Positions 1 to 11,136 of a stretch of 64,000 bases of DNA are shown in pieces. The position numbers and the translations under genes were made by a program. Source of the DNA: JBIKWM01 sp044356305 (GTDB taxonomy: Bacteria > Bacteroidota > Bacteroidia > UBA10329). The notes below the pieces were generated by a model. The model saw only the letters and a list, made by a program, of their open reading frames with translations. It made no database searches and was not told the origin of the DNA. Positions within the stretch are counted from its first letter, which is position 1. Each line of letters opens with the position of its first letter. Location of the stretch: positions 6,161 to 70,160 of the forward strand of contig JBIKWM010000015.1 of NCBI GenBank assembly GCA_044356305.1, in the 5' to 3' direction.

Positions 1-370
1 GTAGGTAACCTATCTTATTTGGCAGGCTCTTGAAATACCAGATATGAGCCACTGGCACTGTTAGCTGGATGTGGCCCATGCGCTCTCTGCGCACTTTCTT
101 CTCGGTCACCTCCACACCGCAACGGTCGCAGACGATGCCCTTGTAGCGTATGCGCTTGTACTTGCCGCAGTGACACTCATAATCCTTGACCGGACCGAAA
201 ATCCTCTCGCAGAACAGGCCATCGCGTTCGGGCTTGTAAGTGCGGTAGTTGATGGTCTCGGGCTTCAGCACTTCGCCCCTCGAGCTCTCGAGCACTTGCT
301 CGGGCGAGGTGAGGCTGATGATGACTTTCTTGAAATTGCTCTTGAGCTTGAGCTCTCGTTGAAGGGCCAT
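1..370 (-). CDS. rpoC: RNA polymerase beta' subunit, N-terminal part (cut by window edge)
   Basis: Largest catalytic subunit of RNA polymerase; only the first 123 codons are inside the window and the gene continues past the left edge. Seen: start MALQRELKLKSNF and the N-terminal zinc-binding site, with Cys66, Cys68, Cys81 and Cys84 in CHCGK and CDRCG, then the conserved RRERMGHI stretch. ATG at 370 is the only sensible start; rpoB lies 122 bp upstream on the same strand. Expected to be cotranscribed with rpoB, with a hairpin between them. Confidence 0.97.
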   Translation of the reverse strand, partial: MALQRELKLKSNFKKVIISLTSPEQVLESSRGEVLKPETINYRTYKPERDGLFCERIFGPVKDYECHCGKYKRIRYKGIVCDRCGVEVTEKKVRRERMGHIQLTVPVAHIWYFKSLPNKIGYL

Positions 371-442
371 TATTTGGCTGGTTTTGAGAGGTTAGAGACT
401 TTGATCGGAATTGATGCTGACCTGTTCCACTGCTTCTGAGCA

Positions 443-480
443 CCGCCCTGCACACGCCACGGAGGGCCTGTGCAGGGTGG
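443..480 (-). other. rpoB-rpoC intercistronic hairpin
   Basis: A 9-bp perfect stem (CCCTGCACA at 446-454 against TGTGCAGGG at 469-477) that extends to 12 bp with one G-U pair, loop 14 nt. On the transcribed strand it follows the rpoB stop by about 13 nt and no U-run follows it, so it looks like a processing or pausing structure rather than a terminator. Function is inferred only. Confidence 0.55.
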
Positions 481-492
481 CTCAGTAGAGCT

Positions 493-4284
<3,792 letters not shown>

Positions 4285-4359
4285 GGTGATTAGGGCCAGT
4301 GTCTTTCTGTTTGTAGGTCAGTGACAGGCGGAAGGGAAAGGCTGAAAGCTAGAAAGGTC

Positions 4360-4411
4360 GGGACCCGCGCCCCTTCCGGGCGGGGTCCCAACCTGCGGGG
4401 CCTTTCGGCCC
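4360..4411 (-). other. Tandem hairpins between rplL and rpoB (candidate attenuator)
   Basis: Two stable stems in the 133-bp gap. In transcription order the first is GGCCC/GGGCC (4398-4411) closed by a GAAA tetraloop on the RNA; the second is at 4360-4389, with GGGACCC and GGGTCCC as outer arms and an inner five-pair GC stem with one bulge. No long U-run follows. This is where rpoB attenuation acts in well-studied bacteria, so partial termination or processing is a reasonable inference. Confidence 0.55.
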
Positions 4412-4417
4412 AGTGGG

Positions 4418-4798
4418 TCACTTAAGGTCCACTTGAGCACCGGCCTCAGTGAGCTGGGCCTTGATGCTCTCTGCCTCTTCCTTGCTGACGCCTTCCTTCA
4501 CGGGCTTCGGAGCGGCATCAACCAGGTCCTTGGCCTCTTTCAGGCCCAGACCGGTGATTTCCTTCACCAGTTTCACCACACCGAGCTTAGAAGCACCGGC
4601 CGATGTGAGGATTACGTCAAACGAGGTCTTCTCGGCAACTGCCTCGCCACCGCCACCGCCACCTGCTGGGGCGGCCACTGCTACTGCAGCAGCAGCTGGC
4701 TCAATGCCGTACTCGTCTTTCAGGATCTTGGCAAGCTCGTTCACTTCCTTTACGGAAAGGCTCACAAGCTGTTCTGCGAATTGCTTCAGGTCTGCCAT
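4418..4798 (-). CDS. rplL: Ribosomal protein L7/L12
   Basis: Stalk protein of the 50S subunit that recruits translational GTPases; 126 aa, normal length. Seen: N-terminal dimerisation helix ADLKQFAEQLVSLSVKEVNEL, Ala/Gly-rich hinge around residues 35-52, and C-terminal GTPase-contact domain ending GAQVDLK with the conserved GLGLKEAKDLVD. Lies 57 bp after rplJ and upstream of rpoB in the usual order. Its level is normally set together with L10 by feedback on the rplJL leader; no such element was proven here. Confidence 0.98.
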   Translation of the reverse strand: MADLKQFAEQLVSLSVKEVNELAKILKDEYGIEPAAAAVAVAAPAGGGGGGEAVAEKTSFDVILTSAGASKLGVVKLVKEITGLGLKEAKDLVDAAPKPVKEGVSKEEAESIKAQLTEAGAQVDLK

Positions 4799-4855
4799 TT
4801 TATTGAGGATTGATTGTTCTTGGTTTGGTTAAGTTGAGTAAAAAGCCGCGAGGTA

Positions 4856-5380
4856 TCAGCCCTCCTTCTCGGCCAAAGTCTTGAGGATGCCGGCCAGACC
4901 GCGTCCAGGGCTCTGCAGTGCAGAGACGACATTCTGTGCTGGTGACTGGAGCAGACCGATGATCTCTCCGATGACCTCTTCTTTGCTCTTGATGCTCACG
5001 AGCTGGTCGAGGCTGTTGTCGCCAATAAAGACGCCTTCTCCCACCCAAGCGCCTTTCAGCACAGGACGGTCCTTTTTCTTTCGCAGCTCCTTGATGAGCT
5101 TAGCGGGTACGCTGGCGCCCTCTGCGAACATGATCGCACTGTTGCCTTTGAGCACCCCACCGAGCTCTATCAGGCCTGGATTGCCTGAGCGCTCAAATGC
5201 CTTGAACAGCAGAGAGTTCTTTACCACCTTGAGCGTTATGCTCCTTTCGTGGCAAGCCTTGCGCAGTTCGTAGGTGTCGTTGGCGTTGAGGGTCGAAATG
5301 TCGGTGATGTAGAAGTTAGGGTTAGCACCCACTTCTTGCAGTAGGCCATCTATGACCTGGTCTTTCTCCTGTCTTGTCAT
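4856..5380 (-). CDS. rplJ: Ribosomal protein L10
   Basis: Base of the ribosomal stalk; binds 23S rRNA and L7/L12 dimers. 174 aa. Seen: N-terminal MTRQEKDQVIDGLLQE, the family core LRKACHERSITLKVVKNSLL and a C-terminal helix for L12 docking. Starts 3 bp after rplA stops, so translational coupling is likely. The start ATG at 5380 has no competing in-frame ATG upstream. Confidence 0.98.
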   Translation of the reverse strand: MTRQEKDQVIDGLLQEVGANPNFYITDISTLNANDTYELRKACHERSITLKVVKNSLLFKAFERSGNPGLIELGGVLKGNSAIMFAEGASVPAKLIKELRKKKDRPVLKGAWVGEGVFIGDNSLDQLVSIKSKEEVIGEIIGLLQSPAQNVVSALQSPGRGLAGILKTLAEKEG

Positions 5381-5383
5381 GGC

Positions 5384-6082
5384 TTATGCATTCACTGATT
5401 TCGGATCAACCTGTACCCCTGGGCTCATTGTGCCGCTCAGGAATATGCTTTTGACGTATGTGCCCTTGGCAGCCGATGGCTTCATCTTGACGAGGGTCGA
5501 GATCAGTTCCATTGCGTTCTCAGCGATCTTATCCTTTTCAAAGGATGCCTTCGCTATGCTCGCATGTACGATCCCGGTCTTGTCAACCTTGAAGTCAATC
5601 TTCCCGGCTTTCACCTCAGTCACCGCCTTGCCCACATCCATGGTCACGGTGCCACTCTTCGGGTTTGGCATCAGGCCACGAGGGCCGAGTACCTTACCGA
5701 GTACACCTACCTTGGCCATCACCGTGGGCGTGGTGATTATCACATCTACATCGGTCCAACCACCTTTGATCTTTTCGATATAATCGTCAAGACCTACGTG
5801 GTCGGCACCGGCTGCCTTGGCCTCTTCCGCCTTATCGGGCGTACAGAGTACCAATACCTTTACCTGTTTCCCGGTACCATGAGGCAGAGAGACCACACCT
5901 CTCACCATCTGGTTCGCTTTACGGGGATCAACACCCAGCCTTACGGCCAGATCGATGCTCGAATCGAATTTGGTGGTGGAGGCCATCTGTTTCACCAGCC
6001 CTGCGGCCTCAGCCAACGGGTAAGCCCGCTCGCTGTCCACAAGTGCCAGTGCTTTCTTAAGGTTCTTGGTCAGTCTGGCCAT
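5384..6082 (-). CDS. rplA: Ribosomal protein L1
   Basis: Protein of the L1 stalk, involved in E-site tRNA release and, in other bacteria, translational repressor of the rplK-rplA operon. 232 aa, family length. Seen: signature GPRGLMPNPKSGTV, and KFDSSIDLAVRLGVDPRKANQ near the N-terminus. Starts 1 bp after the rplK stop, so L11 and L1 are translated as a coupled pair. Confidence 0.98.
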   Translation of the reverse strand: MARLTKNLKKALALVDSERAYPLAEAAGLVKQMASTTKFDSSIDLAVRLGVDPRKANQMVRGVVSLPHGTGKQVKVLVLCTPDKAEEAKAAGADHVGLDDYIEKIKGGWTDVDVIITTPTVMAKVGVLGKVLGPRGLMPNPKSGTVTMDVGKAVTEVKAGKIDFKVDKTGIVHASIAKASFEKDKIAENAMELISTLVKMKPSAAKGTYVKSIFLSGTMSPGVQVDPKSVNA

Positions 6083-6083
6083 G

Positions 6084-6527
6084 TCATGCTTTTTTTGGCA
6101 ATGTACCGTTCACTGTTACACCCATGCTACGGGCCGTTCCGGCCACCATGCTCATGGCTGATTCCAGTGAGAAACAGTTCAGGTCAGGCATCTTATCCTC
6201 TGCAATGGCTTTTATCTGCTCTACCGTGATAGAACCGACTTTCTTGCGGTTCGGCTCGGCAGAGCCCGATTTAAGTTTCACTGCGTCCATGATTGAGACA
6301 GCTACAGGTGGACGCTTGATCACAAAGTCAAACGTCTTGTCAACGTAGACCGTGATCACCACCGGCAATACCTTCCCCTGCTGATCCTGCGTGCGAGCGT
6401 TGAACTGCTTGCAGAAGTCCATGATATTGACCCCTTTGGAGCCAAGAGCCGGACCGATGGGGGGAGAGGGATTGGCGGCACCGCCCTTCACCTGGAGCTT
6501 TACGTAGCCGCTTATCTCTTTTGCCAT
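6084..6527 (-). CDS. rplK: Ribosomal protein L11
   Basis: Part of the GTPase-associated centre; binds 23S rRNA next to L10/L12. 147 aa. Seen: N-terminal KLQVKGGAANPSPPIGPALG (the Pro-rich segment targeted by thiopeptides in other species), then FNARTQDQQGKVLPVVITVY and the C-terminal RNA-binding GTARSMGV. Start MAKEISGYVK at 6527, 92 bp downstream of nusG. Confidence 0.98.
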   Translation of the reverse strand: MAKEISGYVKLQVKGGAANPSPPIGPALGSKGVNIMDFCKQFNARTQDQQGKVLPVVITVYVDKTFDFVIKRPPVAVSIMDAVKLKSGSAEPNRKKVGSITVEQIKAIAEDKMPDLNCFSLESAMSMVAGTARSMGVTVNGTLPKKA

Positions 6528-6566
6528 CTTGATTGTTGAACTGTTGGTTGGTTAACTATGATAGTC

Positions 6567-6598
6567 GGTACTTAAAGGGAAGCTTTAATCAGTGTACC
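6567..6598 (-). other. Hairpin in the rplK leader
   Basis: Between nusG and rplK the arms GGTAC (6567-6571) and GTACC (6594-6598) enclose a second short stem made of CTTT- and AAAG-type segments. It lies where an L1 autoregulatory site would be expected, but the sequence was not matched to a known L1 target, so only the structure is claimed. Confidence 0.3.
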
Positions 6599-6619
6599 GG
6601 GATATCCGATCGGGTTGGG

Positions 6620-7171
6620 TCAGGCTTCTTTTTCCACCTGCATGTAACTGAGCTCCAAGGGGGTCTTTCGACCAAAGATCTTCACCATCACCTTGAGCTT
6701 CTTCTTCTCTTCATTGATCTCTTCGATCACTCCTGTGAAGCTGTTGAAAGGACCATCAATCACCTTGACATTCTCGCCAACGATGAACGGTATGTTAAGT
6801 TCCTCATTACTCTCGGCCAGTTCGTCCACTTTGCCCAGAATGCGGTTCACCTCAGACACGCGCAGGGCTACGGGGTCTCCTCCCTTGGTCTCGCCAAGGA
6901 ACCCGATCACCCCATTGACCCCTTTGATGATATGGGGCAACTCACCCACCAGTTCGGCCTCCAGAATGACATAGCCCGGCAGGTAGCTGCGCTCTTTGCT
7001 CACTTTCTTGCCGTTGCGTATCTGGTACACCTTTTCGGTGGGTATGATCACCTGAGCCACTTGATCCTTGAAACCGTGGAATGACACCTCGGCCTCAATG
7101 TGCTCTTTCACCTTCTTCTCCTTACCGGAGATGGCGCGCACCACATACCACTTCTTTCCGCTCTCGGCCAT
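6620..7171 (-). CDS. nusG: Transcription termination/antitermination factor NusG
   Basis: Elongation factor that binds beta' and Rho or S10. 183 aa from ATG 7171. Seen: NGN domain starting KKWYVVRAISGKEKKV, and a C-terminal KOW domain with FNSFTGVIEEIN and GRKTPLELSY. The open frame reaches further upstream, to 7324, but that part overlaps secE and is unlike NusG; MAESGKKWYVV is the family start. Lies 55 bp after secE. Confidence 0.97.
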   Translation of the reverse strand: MAESGKKWYVVRAISGKEKKVKEHIEAEVSFHGFKDQVAQVIIPTEKVYQIRNGKKVSKERSYLPGYVILEAELVGELPHIIKGVNGVIGFLGETKGGDPVALRVSEVNRILGKVDELAESNEELNIPFIVGENVKVIDGPFNSFTGVIEEINEEKKKLKVMVKIFGRKTPLELSYMQVEKEA

Positions 7172-7226
7172 GATCAGATCAGCTGGGGTGTTGGATTGAG
7201 GTTTATTTGGATAGGTAGGTACCGGT

Positions 7227-7445
7227 TCAGAACATCTCGTAGAAGAAACCGAGCACGCCTTTCCAGGCCGAATCGCCACCGCGTATGCCGAACACGAAGT
7301 CCATGGCGAACACAACGAGAGCAATGAGCATGCTGGCCACCGTTACGATACCTGCACTGCTCTGGAGTTCACTCCAGGTAGGCCATGACACTTTGGTCAT
7401 GAGCTCGGAGTAAGACTCCTCTACATATTTGACTATCTTCTGCAT
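7227..7445 (-). CDS. secE: Preprotein translocase subunit SecE
   Basis: Small essential subunit of SecYEG. 72 aa from ATG 7445. Seen: amphipathic N-terminal helix YVEESYSELMTKVSWPTWSE with the conserved KVSWPT, then one membrane segment VASMLIALVVFAMDFVFGI. A longer open frame begins at 7469 inside tRNA-Trp; the ATG at 7445 is 21 bp past the tRNA and starts like other SecE proteins. Classical position between tRNA-Trp and nusG. Confidence 0.96.
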   Translation of the reverse strand: MQKIVKYVEESYSELMTKVSWPTWSELQSSAGIVTVASMLIALVVFAMDFVFGIRGGDSAWKGVLGFFYEMF

Positions 7446-7466
7446 GTTGGCCCTTTGCGATGATTG

Positions 7467-7539
7467 CACGGGCGGAGAGGCTCGAACTCCCAGCCTGCGG
7501 TTTTGGAGACCGCTGCTCTACCAATTGAGCTACGCCCGT
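7467..7539 (-). tRNA. tRNA-Trp (CCA)
   Basis: 73-nt cloverleaf with acceptor ACGGGCG/CGCCCGT, D arm GCTCAATTGGTAGAGC, anticodon loop with CCA, and T arm around GTTCGA. Discriminator base G. No CCA tail encoded. Lies between tuf and secE. Confidence 0.97.
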
Positions 7540-7611
7540 ATCCGATTTAGCTGGTTGTATCTGAGTCCTTCCGTTTCCGTGCCGAGCCTAGTTCCCTTAC
7601 CGCTGGGGCCA

Positions 7612-7627
7612 GTAGGCTCCCGCCTAC
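7612..7627 (-). other. Small hairpin between tuf and tRNA-Trp
   Basis: Six-bp stem GTAGGC/GCCTAC with a 4-nt loop in the 130-bp spacer. There is no U-run, so it is more likely a processing structure in the tuf-tRNA transcript than a terminator. Confidence 0.3.
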
Positions 7628-7669
7628 CAGCACCCATACGGACAAGGTCATTCAGCTCAATTCACAGAA

Positions 7670-8857
7670 TCACTTCAGGATCTCGGTCACCTGACCGGCA
7701 CCCACGGTACGGCCACCTTCGCGGATAGCGAAACGGAGACCTTTGTCCATGGCTACTGGCACAATGAGTTTTACGGTGATGGTGAGGTTATCACCGGGCA
7801 TCACCATCTCCTGACCTTCGGGCAGGAAGATCTCACCGGTCACATCAGTGGTACGCAGGTAGAACTGCGGACGGTACTTGTTGTGGAAAGGTGTGTGACG
7901 GCCGCCTTCTTCCTTCTTAAGGATGTAGACCTCAGCCTTGAACTCGGTGTGCGGGGTGATAGAACCCGGCTTGGCGATGACCATACCTCTGCGGATAGCG
8001 GTCTTGTCAATGCCACGGAGAAGCAGACCTACGTTATCACCAGCCTCACCACGGTCAAGGATCTTACGGAACATCTCAACACCGGTGATGGTGCTCTTCA
8101 TTTTCTCGTCACCCATGCCCAGGATCTCAACTTCCTCGCCTGAGTTGATCACACCGCGCTCGATACGACCGGTGGCAACAGTGCCACGACCGGTGATAGA
8201 GAACACGTCTTCAACTGGCATGAGGAACGGCTTGTCGATCTCGCGAACCGGCATCTGGATCCAGCTATCAACGGCATCCATAAGCTTCACGATTGTTTCG
8301 CTCCACTTTGGATCACCGTTAAGTCCACCGAGGGCTGATCCTTGGATCACCGGTGTGTTGTCGCCATCATACTCATAGAAAGACAGGAGTTCGCGAACTT
8401 CCATCTCAACAAGCTCCAGCAACTCAGGATCATCGACACTGTCACACTTGTTCATGAATACCACCAGACGGGGCACACCCACCTGACGGCCGAGCAGGAT
8501 GTGCTCGCGGGTCTGCGGCATAGGACCATCGGTAGCAGCAACCACAAGGATGGCACCGTCCATCTGAGCAGCACCGGTAACCATGTTCTTCACATAGTCA
8601 GCGTGGCCTGGGCAGTCAACGTGCGCATAGTGGCGGTTGGCTGTCTGGTACTCAACGTGTGATGTGTTGATGGTGATACCGCGCTCCTTTTCCTCAGGGG
8701 CGTTATCGATTGAGTCGAAGCTCCTCACTTCGCTCCAGCCTTTTTCGGCCAGAACCTTTGTGATAGCCGCAGTGAGGGTGGTCTTACCGTGGTCAACGTG
8801 GCCGATTGTGCCGATGTTGACGTGGGGTTTGGTCCGCTGAAAAGTCTCTTTTGCCAT
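7670..8857 (-). CDS. tuf: Elongation factor Tu
   Basis: GTPase that delivers aminoacyl-tRNA to the ribosome; 395 aa, full length. Seen: G1 GHVDHGKT at residues 19-26, G3 DCPGHADYVKNM, G4 NKCD, and domains 2 and 3 ending GRTVGAGQVTEILK. Lies between tRNA-Thr(GGT) and tRNA-Trp, so tuf and five tRNAs probably share a primary transcript that is cut by RNase P and other nucleases. Only one tuf copy is in the window. Confidence 0.99.
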   Translation of the reverse strand: MAKETFQRTKPHVNIGTIGHVDHGKTTLTAAITKVLAEKGWSEVRSFDSIDNAPEEKERGITINTSHVEYQTANRHYAHVDCPGHADYVKNMVTGAAQMDGAILVVAATDGPMPQTREHILLGRQVGVPRLVVFMNKCDSVDDPELLELVEMEVRELLSFYEYDGDNTPVIQGSALGGLNGDPKWSETIVKLMDAVDSWIQMPVREIDKPFLMPVEDVFSITGRGTVATGRIERGVINSGEEVEILGMGDEKMKSTITGVEMFRKILDRGEAGDNVGLLLRGIDKTAIRRGMVIAKPGSITPHTEFKAEVYILKKEEGGRHTPFHNKYRPQFYLRTTDVTGEIFLPEGQEMVMPGDNLTITVKLIVPVAMDKGLRFAIREGGRTVGAGQVTEILK

Positions 8858-8953
8858 TGCTGAATGATTGATTAGTGATTTGAAGTGAAGTGATTGTCCT
8901 TTTGTGTGCCTCTGTTGCTCAGCCCTCTACATTAATAGAGGGATTTGCGATGG

Positions 8954-9025
<72 letters not shown>

Positions 9026-9067
9026 CGGTCTCGTTTCTTGTCGGTTAGCGCCAATGGTCAGGAGATG

Positions 9068-9140
9068 AGCGGGAGACGGGATTCGAACCCGCGACCCTCA
9101 GCTTGGAAGGCTGATGCTCTACCAACTGAGCTACTCCCGC
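9068..9140 (-). tRNA. tRNA-Gly (TCC)
   Basis: 73-nt cloverleaf: acceptor GCGGGAG/CTCCCGC, anticodon stem TCAGC/GCTGA with loop CTTCCAA (anticodon TCC). Discriminator T. Closely similar to the tRNA-Gly(CCC) at 20621. Confidence 0.96.
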
Positions 9141-9197
9141 CTCTTTGCCAAAGTACCGCACCCTATTAGGGGATGCGGATGCACTTACCTTGCGTGG

Positions 9198-9280
9198 TGG
9201 GGAGAGCAGGATTCGAACCTGCGAAGGTGTACACCAACAGATTTACAGTCTGTCCTCGTTGGCCGCTTGAGTATCTCCCC
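9198..9280 (-). tRNA. tRNA-Tyr (GTA)
   Basis: 83-nt class II tRNA with a long variable arm: acceptor GGGGAGA/TCTCCCC, anticodon loop CTGTAAA (anticodon GTA). Discriminator A. Confidence 0.96.
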
Positions 9281-9368
9281 GACTTGTCAAAGAACCTTGT
9301 CCGTCCCGCTTCCCCCTCGGCCCTCCGGCTCTCTGGGCTGGCCCAGAGAAAAAGATGGCAAGGTGAAG

Positions 9369-9441
9369 AGCCGGTGGAGGGACTCGAACCCCCGACCAGC
9401 TGATTACAAATCAGCTGCTCTACCAGCTGAGCTACACCGGC
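9369..9441 (-). tRNA. tRNA-Thr (TGT)
   Basis: 73-nt cloverleaf: acceptor GCCGGTG/CACCGGC, anticodon stem GCTGA/TCAGC with loop TTTGTAA (anticodon TGT). First tRNA of the tuf transcript, 70 nt downstream of the promoter at 9511-9541. Confidence 0.96.
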
Positions 9442-9510
9442 ACTTGGTCACAGAACGGCCTTTTGCCTCAGTTGCGCCATGCTTCCACAGCCCCCTTGGA
9501 AAAAGGACTG

Positions 9511-9541
9511 CAAATGTAGGCGATTCGGGCTTATGCCCAAA
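9511..9541 (-). promoter_or_regulatory. Bacteroidota-type promoter of the tRNA-tuf-rpl-rpo unit
   Basis: On the minus strand TTTG (9541-9538), a 19-bp spacer and TACATTTG (9518-9511) match the published Bacteroidota consensus TTTG-N19-TAnnTTTG exactly. It lies downstream of hpf and upstream of tRNA-Thr(TGT), so transcription would start near 9505. The best promoter seen in the window. Confidence 0.8.
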
Positions 9542-9621
9542 TATTTTTAAGTCTCTGATGTTGAAAATTTCCGAACACCGCGCCAACCCGCATCAACAGG
9601 GGCTTTGAGCGCGGCACAGCA

Positions 9622-9918
9622 TCAGTGTGCCACCTTCTCTTTACGCTTCTGAAGCTGCGCACGAAGGGCTTCCACCGCCTGATCGGCAGCCTCTTCGAAG
9701 GTGCGGCACTGCCGCTTGGCGAACAGGTCGCTGCCCGGCACAAGCAGTTTCACCTCAACTATCTTATTTTCAGAGGTCGTACTCTTGTCAAGGCGCAGAT
9801 ACACCTCTGAACTGATGATCTGATTACTGAATGTGGTGAGTTTGCCCACCTTTTCCTCTATGAATCTGGTCAGTTTGACATCAGCGTCAAAATGGATGCT
9901 CTGAATCTTCACTTTCAT
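9622..9918 (-). CDS. hpf: Ribosome hibernation promoting factor, short form
   Basis: 98-aa protein of the HPF/RaiA (YfiA) family that binds idle ribosomes in the decoding region. Seen: MKVKIQSIHFDADVKLTRFIEEKV and the double-stranded-RNA-like core ending in a basic tail QLQKRKEKVAH. It lacks the C-terminal dimerisation domain of long HPF, so 100S formation would need another factor. 11 bp downstream of xerC, same strand, in the arrangement remembered for Bacteroidota. Confidence 0.9.
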   Translation of the reverse strand: MKVKIQSIHFDADVKLTRFIEEKVGKLTTFSNQIISSEVYLRLDKSTTSENKIVEVKLLVPGSDLFAKRQCRTFEEAADQAVEALRAQLQKRKEKVAH

Positions 9919-9929
9919 GGGTTCTGGGT

Positions 9930-10823
9930 TTATGCCCTCGGATGGGCTTTTCGGTAAACGTTGTTCAGTCTTTCAATGGTACTGTGGGTGTACACTTGGG
10001 TGGCGGCAAGACCTGCATGACCCATCAGTTCCTTTATGGCATTGAGGTCGGCTCCGTTGCCCAACATGTGAGTGGCAAAGGTGTGGCGTAAAACGTGTGG
10101 GCTGCGCTTCTGCCTGGTACTGACCCGCCCAATGCACCTCTTTACTAAGGTGTAAAGTCGGTTGACAGTAAGTGCCCGGCCATCGGGCTCGGCCACCAAC
10201 GGACTATCGGGCCCCACAGGCACCCCGGCCGCAATGCGAACCGCCATGTGCTCGTGCAGTCGGGTGGCAAGGGCGGGTGCAAATGGTACTATGCGCTCTT
10301 TGTTCCGCTTGCCAAGTATTTTCAACTCGCGCTGGGAAAGATCAGCATCACGTACCGCTAGACCCACCACCTCGGACCTGCGTAGCCCAGTATGGTATAG
10401 CAAGTCAACCACAGTGCGCTCCAATTGGCCCTCGGCCCCATCAGAATAAGGTACCTGATCCAACAACCGCTCCATTTCGGCCGGTGCCAGGAACTCCGGC
10501 ACCCGCTTGGGCACCTTCTGCAAACGGAGCCGCGTGGTGGGATCGGTGTCCACAACACCTTCGCGGAGCAGATACTTGTACAGTGACCGGACTGCGCTCA
10601 TTTTACGGTTCACACTTGTGGGCTTCAGGTGTGCGTCCTCCACCAGGCTCACGGCCCAGCTGCGCACAGCCGCGCGGTCGATTGCACCCGCGTCAGTCAT
10701 TCCAAGTGCCTGCATGTGGGCTATGTACTGACCCAGATCGTTGCGGTAAGCCAGCACGGTGTGGGCCGACATTCTCCGCTCCTTGGCCAAGTATTCCACA
10801 AAACGGTTCACCTCTGCCTCCAT
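9930..10823 (-). CDS. xerC: Tyrosine recombinase, XerC-type
   Basis: Site-specific recombinase for chromosome dimer resolution. 297 aa from ATG 10823; a GTG two codons earlier (10829) is also possible. Seen: N-terminal core-binding domain (FVEYLAKERRMSAHTVLAYRNDL) and a catalytic domain with all signature residues: Arg in HTGLRRSE, HVLRHTFATHML with His-x-x-Arg, His in GHAGL, and the nucleophilic Tyr in TQVYTHS. The chromosomal setting next to hpf and tuf argues for a housekeeping Xer protein, not a mobile-element integrase. In several Bacteroidota rpsU precedes this gene (from memory); it does not here. Confidence 0.93.
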   Translation of the reverse strand: MEAEVNRFVEYLAKERRMSAHTVLAYRNDLGQYIAHMQALGMTDAGAIDRAAVRSWAVSLVEDAHLKPTSVNRKMSAVRSLYKYLLREGVVDTDPTTRLRLQKVPKRVPEFLAPAEMERLLDQVPYSDGAEGQLERTVVDLLYHTGLRRSEVVGLAVRDADLSQRELKILGKRNKERIVPFAPALATRLHEHMAVRIAAGVPVGPDSPLVAEPDGRALTVNRLYTLVKRCIGRVSTRQKRSPHVLRHTFATHMLGNGADLNAIKELMGHAGLAATQVYTHSTIERLNNVYRKAHPRA

Positions 10824-11136
10824 ACCCACAGTCCGTTACCACAAGTATAACTACATGTGGCCTTTCGAGGTTCACCCCAGTGTGATAAAATTGCGACCTG
10901 ACTTCGAGGCCAATCCAATAGCCGGACTTCTTGACTTCACCCATTATAATGAAAATTATAGGCAACGTCCATCGCTGTCAATTTTCTCTCCGAATGTGAA
11001 ACATAGAATTCCGTTTTCCGCACCTCATTGCACACGTTGCGCCTACCCCGTATCATTGCACAACAAGCCACCGGCACCAACAGCCCTTGGGCCGTGCAGG
11101 TGCGGTGAAAGAGATAAACGCTGAGAAACCCTACAG
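10824..11136. other. Intergenic region between xerC and korA (no gene seen)
   Basis: About 310 bp between divergent genes. The short open frames here look like nothing known. It holds an AT-rich inverted repeat, TATAAT (10945-10950), GAAA, ATTATA (10955-10960), flanked by CC and GG, which could be an operator or a pair of promoter boxes. No clear TAnnTTTG box for korA was found. Confidence 0.5.

Noticed and set aside
9930..10823. Tyrosine recombinase as a sign of a mobile element
   Set aside because: Its place next to hpf and the tuf tRNA cluster and its Xer-type motifs fit a housekeeping recombinase; no attachment repeats or cargo were seen.
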